From: an uncultured Spirochaetaceae bacterium | GTDB lineage: Bacteria > Spirochaetota > Spirochaetia > Treponematales > Treponemataceae | Reading direction: 5' to 3' | Length of the DNA stretch: 5,780 nt | NCBI GenBank assembly: GCA_902766345.1 | Contig: CACXDK010000350.1 | Coordinates: forward strand, 1 to 5,780 | In this document: piece after piece, positions 1 to 5,466 of the stretch | How the letters are laid out: every line of letters begins with the position of its first letter | Numbering within the stretch: position 1 is the first letter of the stretch | Notes under the pieces: model-generated | Told to the model about the DNA's origin: nothing | Database searches by the model: none | Seen by the model: only the letters and a program-made list of their open reading frames with translations | Position numbers and translations under genes: made by a program

Positions 1-1
1 A

Positions 2-268
2 TTACTTTCAGGCGGACTTTTGTTTGGTGCAACCTTCATGGTCACAGACTATGCGACAACTCCTGTTACAAAACCAGGTCGCCTTGTATTCGGATTCGGA
101 TGCGGTTTAATTACATTCCTCATCAGACGTTTTGGGGGATATCCAGAAGGTGTCATGTTCAGCATCCTTATTATGAATGCAGTTGCTCCATTCCTTAATA
201 ATCTTACAAGTAGAAAATACGGATACGGGAAAAAAGCCCATCAGGTAAAAAAGGAGGAAAATAAATGA
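2..268 (+). CDS. rnfD: RnfD, electron transport complex membrane subunit (3' end only)
   Basis: This is the last 88 codons of RnfD, open at the window start and read in the frame beginning at base 2. RnfD is an integral membrane subunit of the ferredoxin:NAD+ oxidoreductase (Rnf), homologous to NqrB, and in the family it carries a covalently bound FMN. The visible part has the family hallmarks: a GGLLFGATFMVTD stretch followed by TTPVT, then a hydrophobic helix, a YPEGVMFSILIMNAVAPF segment matching the conserved G-x-P-[DE]-G-x-x-F-A-x-L-x-M-N pattern, and a short basic tail (KYGYGKKAHQVKK). The flavinylated Thr lies upstream, outside the window. The stop codon overlaps the rnfG start as ATGA, with AAGGAGG at 251-257 serving rnfG. 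The internal TTG at 20 is not a start. Identification is firm because the next four genes are rnfG, E, A and B. Confidence 0.95.
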   Translation, partial: LLSGGLLFGATFMVTDYATTPVTKPGRLVFGFGCGLITFLIRRFGGYPEGVMFSILIMNAVAPFLNNLTSRKYGYGKKAHQVKKEENK

Positions 269-858
269 GCAGCTCCAATCAGGCAAAAAACAAAGATTCT
301 ATTTGGTCAATGTTAAAACTGGGGCTTATTCTTGCAGCGTATGCAGTTGCATGCTGTACAGTCCTTGCCATAGTAAATAACATTACAGCTCCCGTAATTG
401 CACTTAATCAGCAGAAAAAAGCAAGCAGCGGAATGGCAGCGGTATTCAAGCAGGCGGATGAATTTGAACCTGTACAAGCCCCATCTGCTTGCGATGCATT
501 GTATCTTGCAAAGTCAAACGGTTCCATTGTAGGTGCTGTTGTTCAGATTACAGGTGCTACCTATGATCACTCAACAATCATAGTCGGCATGACATCTGAC
601 GGCATCATTACAGGAATGCAGTATCTTGAGAACACAGATACACCTGGCTTTGGACAGAAAGCCAGCGATCCAACATTCCTATTGCCAAGCGGAAAAACTT
701 TCTACGGACAGTTTGAAGGCAAAAAAGCTGATGACGGATTTATAGCTGGCGAAACTTTTGATGCAATTTCTGGTGCGACAATAACAAGTAACGGAGTAGG
801 AGCATTAATGACGCAGGCTGTTCAGTGCATGAAAGAAGCATTGAAGGAGATCAAATGA
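265..858 (+). CDS. rnfG: RnfG, FMN-binding subunit of the Rnf complex
   Basis: The product is 197 aa, near the usual RnfG length. It has one N-terminal membrane helix (about residues 15-38) and then an FMN-binding domain outside the cytoplasm. The flavinylation motif D-x2-[ST]-G-A-T is present as D166-A-I-S169-G-A-T172, followed by I-T-S, so T172 is the predicted site of phosphoester-linked FMN, which ApbE attaches in characterised systems. The conserved LENTDTPGFG segment (residues 121-130) is also present. RnfG passes electrons together with RnfD between the cytoplasmic iron-sulfur/NADH modules and the membrane. The ATG at 265 overlaps the rnfD stop and has AAGGAGG at 251-257, 7 nt upstream. 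No apbE lies in the window, so flavinylation would depend on a gene elsewhere. Confidence 0.97.
   Translation: MSSSNQAKNKDSIWSMLKLGLILAAYAVACCTVLAIVNNITAPVIALNQQKKASSGMAAVFKQADEFEPVQAPSACDALYLAKSNGSIVGAVVQITGATYDHSTIIVGMTSDGIITGMQYLENTDTPGFGQKASDPTFLLPSGKTFYGQFEGKKADDGFIAGETFDAISGATITSNGVGALMTQAVQCMKEALKEIK
844..857 (+). promoter_or_regulatory. Ribosome binding site that fixes the rnfE start
   Basis: AAGGAG at 844-849 lies 5 nt before the ATG at 855, inside the 3' end of rnfG. It selects this start over the longer frame beginning at 825 and supports coupling through the ATGA overlap. Confidence 0.8.
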
Positions 859-1484
859 ATAATCGCATGAATATCTTAACAAACGGAATTTTAAGAGAAA
901 ATCCGCTGATGGTATTAAATATAGGACTATGCTCTGCTTTGGGCATAACAACAAGTATTTTTAACGGGCTTGGTATGGGCATGGGAATGACATTTGTTCT
1001 GCTTATGAGCGAAATAGTAATTTCTACATTCAGAAAATGCATTCCAGCATCAATCCGTCTGCCAATATTCATTACTATAATTGCAACATTTACCACAATC
1101 GTGCAGCTTGTTTTGCAGGCTTATGTAACAGCACTTTATGATGCTCTCGGAGTTTTCCTTCCGCTCATTGTTGTAAACTGCATTATCATGGGACGCGTAG
1201 AAGCTTTTGCCTCAAAAAACTCAGTTTCAAATTCTATTCTTGATGCAATTGGAATGGGAATTGGTTACACAATGGTTCTTGTTGCCATCTCTTTCATAAG
1301 AGAATTTCTTGGAGCTGGAACTCTTTTTGCAGGTACAGCTTTTAAATTGGAAATAATACCTGAAGCATACCGCATCGGAGTCCTTAACAGTGCACCAGGA
1401 GGATTCATTGTATTCGGCATTCTGGGAGCAATAATGCAGGCATTAAGACAGCATTCAGCAGTAAAAAAGGAGTGCGCAGAATGA
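855..1484 (+). CDS. rnfE: RnfE, electron transport complex membrane subunit
   Basis: The product is 209 aa with six hydrophobic segments (about residues 18-35, 41-57, 69-90, 97-112, 129-150 and 177-197), as in the RnfE/NqrD family. C26 in NIGLCSALGITTS and C109 in VVNCIIMGRVEAFASKN are the conserved half-helix cysteines. In family structures these contribute to a [2Fe-2S] centre shared with RnfA in the middle of the membrane. The frame extends upstream to 825, but I place the start at the ATG at 855: it overlaps the rnfG stop in an ATGA and has AAGGAG at 844-849, and the extra ten residues would sit inside rnfG. A second in-frame ATG at 867 is possible but farther from the Shine-Dalgarno. Confidence 0.96.
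   Translation: MNNRMNILTNGILRENPLMVLNIGLCSALGITTSIFNGLGMGMGMTFVLLMSEIVISTFRKCIPASIRLPIFITIIATFTTIVQLVLQAYVTALYDALGVFLPLIVVNCIIMGRVEAFASKNSVSNSILDAIGMGIGYTMVLVAISFIREFLGAGTLFAGTAFKLEIIPEAYRIGVLNSAPGGFIVFGILGAIMQALRQHSAVKKECAE
1467..1483 (+). promoter_or_regulatory. Ribosome binding site that fixes the rnfA start
   Basis: AAGGAG at 1467-1472 lies 8 nt before the ATG at 1481 and within the last codons of rnfE. It excludes the in-frame GTG at 1472 as the start and supports translational coupling through the ATGA overlap. Confidence 0.8.
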
Positions 1485-2059
1485 GTGAAATGTTAAGTAT
1501 CTTTATAAAATCAATGCTTGTGGATAATGTTGTATTCATTCAATATCTTGCAATATGTCCATTTATAGGAATGACAAGCGAAACAGGAAAAGCAACAGGA
1601 ATGGGCTTTGCAACAACCTTTGTCATTGTACTTGCAACTGCCGTAACATGGCCATTGTACAAATTTGTAATGGTTCCTCTTGGACTTCAATTTCTTCAGA
1701 CACTTTTCTTCATTCTGGTCATAGCATCGCTTGTTCAGCTTGTAGAATTTTATCTGAAAAAGACAGCTCCCGGATTATACAGTTCCATGGGCATCTACCT
1801 TTCGCTCATTACAACAAACTGTGCAGTACTTGGTGTTACAATTAACTGTATCAGCAAGGACTACTACTATGGACAGAGCATTGTATATGCCTTTGGTTCA
1901 GCAGCAGGATTTTTGCTCAGTATGATTATCATGTCTGGAGTACGCAGCAAGTTAAAGATTGCACGCGTACCAAAAGCATTTGCAGGAACCCCAATTCTAT
2001 ATGTGGCAGCAGGACTTCTAAGCCTTGCTTTCCTTGGATTCAAGGGTTTAATAAAATAA
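1481..2059 (+). CDS. rnfA: RnfA, electron transport complex membrane subunit
   Basis: The product is 192 aa, close to the 193 aa of the E. coli homologue (RsxA). Six membrane segments are visible (about residues 7-29, 39-59, 69-91, 101-122, 132-152 and 170-188). C26 in LAICPFIGMTS and C114 in TTNCAVLGV are the conserved cysteines that pair with RnfE C26 and C109 around the intramembrane Fe-S site. RnfA and RnfE are paralogues that sit with opposite topology. The ATG at 1481 overlaps the rnfE stop (ATGA) and has AAGGAG at 1467-1472, 8 nt upstream. A GTG at 1472 in the same frame lies on the Shine-Dalgarno itself and is unlikely. The coding region ends just before a run of eight T residues that precedes rnfB. 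Confidence 0.96.
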   Translation: MSEMLSIFIKSMLVDNVVFIQYLAICPFIGMTSETGKATGMGFATTFVIVLATAVTWPLYKFVMVPLGLQFLQTLFFILVIASLVQLVEFYLKKTAPGLYSSMGIYLSLITTNCAVLGVTINCISKDYYYGQSIVYAFGSAAGFLLSMIIMSGVRSKLKIARVPKAFAGTPILYVAAGLLSLAFLGFKGLIK

Positions 2060-2067
2060 TTTTTTTT

Positions 2068-2082
2068 AAGTGGCTGTGTATG
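2068..2082 (+). promoter_or_regulatory. Weak ribosome binding site and start of rnfB
   Basis: AAGTGG at 2068-2073 matches only four of six positions of AAGGAG and lies 6 nt before the ATG at 2080. It follows a run of eight T residues (2060-2067). No better start is available in frame, because the membrane anchor begins at this ATG. Confidence 0.5.
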
Positions 2083-2892
2083 AATATAATTATTAATACT
2101 ATTATAGTATCCCTTTTAGTCGCCTTTGTTTTGGGAATACTACTGGGACTGTTCAAGAAAATTTTTGCAGTTCAGGTAGATCCTAAAGTACAGGCTATAG
2201 TTGAACTTCTTTCTGGTGGAAACTGTGGCGGATGTGGATATGCAGGATGCGCCGCCTTTGCAGAAGCTGTAGTTAAAGGAGAAGCACCAGCAAACGGCTG
2301 TGTTGCAGGTGGTCCTACAGTAGCCGCAAAAGTAGGCGAGATTATGGGTGTAAATGTAAGTGCCCAGAACAAAGTAACAATTCTTGCCTGTAAGGGAAAC
2401 AACGAATGTGCTGTTCCTCGCGGAACTTACAACGGTGTAAAAACATGTGCCGCAGCAGCTCAGGCAATCAACGGAACAAAGCTCTGCTCGTTCGGATGCA
2501 TTGGCTATGGAGACTGTGTTGCTGCATGTCCTTTTGATGCAATTACAATGGCAGATGACGGGCTTCCTAAAATCAACTATAAAAAATGCGTAGGATGCGG
2601 AAAGTGTGCAAAAGCATGTCCTAAAAAGCTGTTTTCTATTGTTGATGCAACTCTTAAAGGTTCGATTGCTTTATGCTCAAACAAAAGCGATGATAAGCCT
2701 TCAATTAAAAAGAACTGTTCCGTTGGCTGCATAAAGTGCGGAATCTGCGTAAAAAAATGTCCAGAGCAGTGCCTTCAGCTTGTAAACGGCATTCCTGTTA
2801 TAGATTATTCAAAATGCACAAGCTGCGGAGAATGTATAAAAGCCTGTCCAGATAAAGTTCTTGAACTTGCACAGGATGTCATAAACTCTTAA
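2080..2892 (+). CDS. rnfB: RnfB, iron-sulfur ferredoxin-type subunit of the Rnf complex
   Basis: The product is 270 aa. An N-terminal membrane anchor (residues 5-29) is followed by the Fe-S domain typical of RnfB with C49-x2-C52-x4-C57-x16-C74. Four ferredoxin-like CP motifs follow: C136-x3-C-x5-C-x3-C150-P, C170-x2-C-x2-C-x3-C180-P, C213-x3-C217-x2-C-x2-C-x3-C227-P and C246-x2-C-x2-C-x3-C256-P. Extra cysteines at 104, 110, 123, 199 and 231 could serve further clusters. This is the long, multi-cluster RnfB of the Clostridium/Treponema type, which accepts electrons from ferredoxin on the cytoplasmic face. The gene is last in the operon, as expected for the CDGEAB order. Unlike the genes before it, it does not overlap its neighbour and has only a weak Shine-Dalgarno match. 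A strong terminator follows its stop. Confidence 0.96.
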   Translation: MNIIINTIIVSLLVAFVLGILLGLFKKIFAVQVDPKVQAIVELLSGGNCGGCGYAGCAAFAEAVVKGEAPANGCVAGGPTVAAKVGEIMGVNVSAQNKVTILACKGNNECAVPRGTYNGVKTCAAAAQAINGTKLCSFGCIGYGDCVAACPFDAITMADDGLPKINYKKCVGCGKCAKACPKKLFSIVDATLKGSIALCSNKSDDKPSIKKNCSVGCIKCGICVKKCPEQCLQLVNGIPVIDYSKCTSCGECIKACPDKVLELAQDVINS

Positions 2893-2900
2893 CTAACGTT

Positions 2901-2940
2901 AAAAAAGGGCTATCCTCTATTCCGGATAGCCCTTTTTTTT
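2901..2940. terminator. Bidirectional intrinsic terminator between rnfB and the convergent U32 gene
   Basis: GGGCTATCC at 2907-2915 pairs perfectly with GGATAGCCC at 2924-2932 around an 8-nt loop. Six A residues (2901-2906) and the T tract (2933-2940) extend the stem to 15 bp. On the + strand the hairpin is followed by eight T and starts 14 nt after the rnfB stop. On the - strand it is followed by six T and lies just past the U32 stop at 2953. One element therefore serves both converging units. Confidence 0.95.
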
Positions 2941-2952
2941 CGATATATTTTA

Positions 2953-4431
2953 TTATCTTCCACTGTCGCGGAATTTTCCTTCTACATAATCCTTATCTTT
3001 TGAACGCAAGAGTGTTCCATTTGTCAATGTCAGAGGTGTATACATAACACATGGATGCCCGTCACAGCACCAACGATACACTTCCCCAGTATTCGGATTT
3101 ACAAGTTCATAATCTTTATGAAGGACAGGCAGAGCAACAATGTCTGGTGAGACAATCTCCAGTTCAGAAGATTCATCCAGCATATTCAAAGCTTTGAGCG
3201 GATACATTTTCCAACCGTCCTTTTTCTGCACAGGAGGCAAATACCTGTCAGGCTGGTTCCTTACGCGCTCATCATAAGCACGACGTGCAGGCTCTATAAG
3301 GGAATTATACTCATCCTCCCTCGCCTTGCGCAAACGCTCAGCCTTTGCAAACACATCTTCAACCTCAGAAACATCAAGTTCCTGACCTATTTCAGCCGCA
3401 AGCTCGTAGGGACTGTCACTAGCACCGCTAACAGTTACATCGGCATCAGTCTTATTATAATAAAAGCCAGTTGCATAGGGACGGTGACTTACTTTATAAA
3501 GCTCATCAACAAAAGGCTTTGCATCATCTGCCGAAATCACACCGTCAAGAGCATCAAGAGCCTTACGGTAAGCTCTCGTAATTAGCGCTACATAATAAAT
3601 GCTCTTCATTCTGCCCTCTATTTTAAGAGAGTCCACCCCAGCTCTTTTTAAGTCATCCAGATGATCTATCATGCACAGGTCTTTAGAAGAAAGTACTGCT
3701 GTAAAATTATCCCCCTCGTAAACAGGAAAATACTCATCTGGCCTTTTATGCTCACGTAAAACAAGCGCACCACTTTCTGCAACCGCTTTAGGATTTGCCT
3801 TAGACAATTCTTTTCCATCTACAAGAACATCATAATCCCAACGGCACGTATGAGAACAGAACCCTTCCTGTGCACTGCGTCCGTTAAGATACGCACTCAT
3901 AAGACATCGACCCGCATAAGCAATGCACATAGCACCATGAACAAAGCACTCTATTTCCATGTCAGGCACAGCGTCTTTAATTTCTGCAATCTCTTTTAAC
4001 GAAGCCTCGCGCCCCATGACAACACGACTAAATCCCAAAGACTTGTACATCTTTACAGCTTCCCTGTTCATACAACTTGCCTGAGTTGAAACATGAAGGG
4101 CTGCTTCTGGAAAGTTCTTCTGCAATATAGGAACAATACCCAAGTCCTGCACAATAAAGGCATCTATAGGATATTGCTTAAAATATGGAATATTTTCAAT
4201 AAGGCGATCTATCTCATCATTATGAAAAGCTATGTTCAAAGCACAATGAAGTTTTTTTCCTGGGAACTGTTTTTTAAGCTCGCAAACTTTTTTATATTCT
4301 TCTTCATAGAAATTATCAGCTTTTACACGCAGAGAAAAGTTTTTCAATCCTATGTATGCAGCATCTGCTCCATAAGTATAGCAGTAGCGCAATTTGTCAA
4401 CATTACCAGCAGGAGAAAGCAGTTCCATCAT
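2953..4431 (-). CDS. trhP: Peptidase U32 family protein, YegQ/TrhP-type tRNA hydroxylation protein
   Basis: The product is 492 aa. Despite the family name, characterised members of this branch (E. coli YegQ, renamed TrhP) are needed for 5-hydroxyuridine at tRNA position 34, not for proteolysis. Visible motifs are the N-terminal MELLSPAGN and YGADAAYIG barrel start, SLRVKADNF (33-41), the full U32 signature E161-x-F-x2-G-A-M-C169-x4-G-x-C176-x-M-S179, C192 and C196 in FCSHTCRWDY, KRPDEYFPVYEG (229-240), SLKIEGRMKSIYY (268-280) and SHRPYATGF (315-323). The RP-x-EY block and CRW-x-Y match YegQ better than UbiU or RlhA. The four cysteines are likely Fe-S ligands. The protein is longer than YegQ (about 450 aa) because of a charged insertion near residues 342-405. 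AGGTGGA (4441-4435) is 6 nt from the second ATG (4428) but only 3 nt from the first (4431), so a 491-aa product starting at MELL is likelier. The exact tRNA substrate is inferred. Confidence 0.85.
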   Translation of the reverse strand: MMELLSPAGNVDKLRYCYTYGADAAYIGLKNFSLRVKADNFYEEEYKKVCELKKQFPGKKLHCALNIAFHNDEIDRLIENIPYFKQYPIDAFIVQDLGIVPILQKNFPEAALHVSTQASCMNREAVKMYKSLGFSRVVMGREASLKEIAEIKDAVPDMEIECFVHGAMCIAYAGRCLMSAYLNGRSAQEGFCSHTCRWDYDVLVDGKELSKANPKAVAESGALVLREHKRPDEYFPVYEGDNFTAVLSSKDLCMIDHLDDLKRAGVDSLKIEGRMKSIYYVALITRAYRKALDALDGVISADDAKPFVDELYKVSHRPYATGFYYNKTDADVTVSGASDSPYELAAEIGQELDVSEVEDVFAKAERLRKAREDEYNSLIEPARRAYDERVRNQPDRYLPPVQKKDGWKMYPLKALNMLDESSELEIVSPDIVALPVLHKDYELVNPNTGEVYRWCCDGHPCVMYTPLTLTNGTLLRSKDKDYVEGKFRDSGR

Positions 4432-4441
4432 CAGTCCACCT
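4426..4441 (-). promoter_or_regulatory. Ribosome binding site and coupled start of the U32 gene
   Basis: AGGTGGA (4441-4435 on the - strand) lies within the last codons of the hydrolase gene. The hydrolase stop and the first ATG share a base (TGATG), immediately followed by a second ATG. The 6-nt spacing favours the second ATG at 4428. The arrangement predicts translational coupling of the two genes. Confidence 0.7.
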
Positions 4442-5408
4442 GAATATCATTTTTACGCAGAATTCTATTACGTTCTTCAATCATGTCTATATCTATCACT
4501 TCATCTCGCTTATTAATGTAAGCGGCAAGTTTTTGCAATGCAAGATGAGATTCTGTAAAACAGTCATTTGCCATCTGGAACATAAACATCATATTTTTCC
4601 ACACATCAACTTCCACAGGCACACCTGCCCTTTTCAGTTTTTCCTCAAACTGTCTTGCCTGCTGTATAAGAATTTCCTTTTCGCCAAGCTGCATGTAAAC
4701 AGGAGGAAACATGAAAAAATCATCATCCGCAGCCTGCAACGGAGAAACAAAAGGATTAGCAAAATTGGCAGCATAAGTATATAAATCTACCGCACGGTGC
4801 AAATTAGCACCACTTAGAATCTCATCATGAAGCTTTCTGTTTTTTATAAGCTCACAGTCAGATGTAAAATCAAGCCAGGGAGAAAACAGCACTAAATGAG
4901 AAATATTATGACGTTCTTCCGCAGACAGCTTAAAAAGCAAAGCAATAGCAATGCTTGCACCGCTTCCATCAGCAGCAAGAATAATATTCTTACGTTCAGA
5001 AAACAACAGACTTCTAAAGACAAACGTTACATCATCTATTGAAGCAGGAAATGAATATGTTGGCGGAAGCCTAAACTTAGGAAAAATAACACGGCAGGCA
5101 GTAGTGTTTGCTATCAACGAACAGAAATTACAGTAAGAACTGCTTGAACCGCCAGCAAATGAGCCTCCATGTACATAAAGAATGATTTTATCAGCAGAAG
5201 ATAATTCAGGAACAAAAACATCACTTTCTGTTGTACCAAACTTAAGTTCTTCCCTATGAACATTATTAGGCAGAAAAACCGTAGCAAAATTTTCTTCAAC
5301 ATGCTTACGGAAGTCCTCAATATCCTGCTTAGGAGACAACACAAGATTTTTTAGTTTTTTTATTGCAGTCTTTCTATTTCCGCTCATAACTGCCAAAGTA
5401 TAGCACAT
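4431..5408 (-). CDS. Alpha/beta-hydrolase fold-3 protein with degenerate catalytic triad (putative pseudo-esterase)
   Basis: The product is 325 aa from the first ATG, or 318 aa from the ATG at 5387. It resembles the hormone-sensitive-lipase (bacterial family IV) esterases: [13 protein letters not shown] (76-88) carries the HGG oxyanion-hole motif, [15 protein letters not shown] (112-126) matches the YRLAPE-x-x-FPA-x-x-DD region, and SPWLD (176-180), PPVYMQLG (235-242) and a VDVW strand (267-270) are in the expected order. The catalytic positions are changed. The GDSAGG nucleophile elbow reads A146-D-G148-S-G-A, the Asp position reads K244 (LGEKEIL), and the His position reads F275 (WKNMMFMFQ). 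No signal peptide is seen, so the protein is probably cytoplasmic. The frame is intact, which argues for selection rather than decay. Neither start has a Shine-Dalgarno. A possible promoter -10 at 5402-5397 would place transcription start near 5390, which favours the 5387 ATG. It is co-transcribed with the U32 gene. Substrate or partner is unknown. Confidence 0.8.
   Translation of the reverse strand: MCYTLAVMSGNRKTAIKKLKNLVLSPKQDIEDFRKHVEENFATVFLPNNVHREELKFGTTESDVFVPELSSADKIILYVHGGSFAGGSSSSYCNFCSLIANTTACRVIFPKFRLPPTYSFPASIDDVTFVFRSLLFSERKNIILAADGSGASIAIALLFKLSAEERHNISHLVLFSPWLDFTSDCELIKNRKLHDEILSGANLHRAVDLYTYAANFANPFVSPLQAADDDFFMFPPVYMQLGEKEILIQQARQFEEKLKRAGVPVEVDVWKNMMFMFQMANDCFTESHLALQKLAAYINKRDEVIDIDMIEERNRILRKNDIQVD
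5397..5405 (-). promoter_or_regulatory. Candidate extended -10 promoter for the hydrolase/U32 unit
   Basis: On the - strand, TGCTATACT fits the extended -10 consensus TGnTATAAT with one mismatch. The -35 region at about 5425-5420 (TAGCAA) is poor. Transcription would start near 5390, only a few bases before the ATG at 5387, giving an almost leaderless mRNA and leaving the upstream ATG at 5408 untranscribed. Confidence 0.5.
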
Positions 5409-5427
5409 TTATATATATTTTGCTATA
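5399..5427. repeat. Inverted repeat spanning the divergent promoters
   Basis: TATAGCA at 5399-5405 and TGCTATA at 5421-5427 form a perfect 7-bp inverted repeat around a 15-bp AT-only-but-one spacer centred at 5413. Each arm is most of an extended -10 element, so the symmetry may simply reflect two divergent promoters. It could also be an operator half-site pair about two helical turns apart. Confidence 0.5.
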
Positions 5428-5429
5428 AT
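5421..5429 (+). promoter_or_regulatory. Extended -10 promoter of metA
   Basis: TGCTATAAT is a perfect extended -10 element, 34 nt before the metA ATG. The -35 region around 5401-5406 (TAGCAC) matches poorly, as is common for extended -10 promoters. Predicted transcription start is near 5436, giving a leader of about 28 nt. That is too short for a SAM riboswitch or T-box. Confidence 0.7.
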
Positions 5430-5451
5430 CAATACCCAGTATTCCCAGCAA

Positions 5452-5466
5452 AAGGAGCTTTACATG
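5452..5466 (+). promoter_or_regulatory. Ribosome binding site of metA
   Basis: AAGGAG at 5452-5457, with 6 nt to the ATG at 5464, fixes the start of this partial gene at the usual MPI N terminus of the family. Confidence 0.85.

Noticed and set aside
550..561. A second TGAT motif in RnfG (residues 96-99, ITGATYD) resembling a flavinylation site.
   Set aside because: It lacks the preceding Asp of D-x2-[ST]-G-A-T (Val at that place) and is in the early part of the domain. The C-terminal D-A-I-S-G-A-T at residues 166-172 is the canonical site.
1555..1845. A 96-codon frame inside rnfA in another frame, with Cys/Asn-rich product.
   Set aside because: It is entirely within rnfA, whose conserved membrane helices explain the sequence, so it is a shadow frame.
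2032..2067. Possible intrinsic terminator after rnfA: 5-bp hairpin followed by eight T.
   Set aside because: The stem is short and sits within the coding region, and 14 nt separate it from the T run, which is not terminator geometry. rnfB belongs to the same operon. It is kept only as a weak point about rnfB expression.
2894..2901. TAACGTTA palindrome just after the rnfB stop.
   Set aside because: An 8-bp palindrome in AT-rich DNA beside a terminator is expected by chance and has no supporting context.
4093..4784. Two open frames on the + strand (116 and 142 codons) opposite the U32 and hydrolase genes.
   Set aside because: They are antisense to two well-supported genes, have low-complexity Phe/Ile/His-rich products with no recognisable domain, and lack convincing ribosome binding sites.
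5114..5344. A 76-codon - strand frame overlapping the hydrolase gene, which might suggest a frameshift.
   Set aside because: The hydrolase frame is continuous through this region and carries the HGG motif in the correct order. The other frame has no domain features.
5430..5463. Possible SAM riboswitch, T-box or MetJ-type operator before metA.
   Set aside because: Only about 28-34 nt lie between the promoter and the start codon, with no stem structure and no AGACGTCT-like box.
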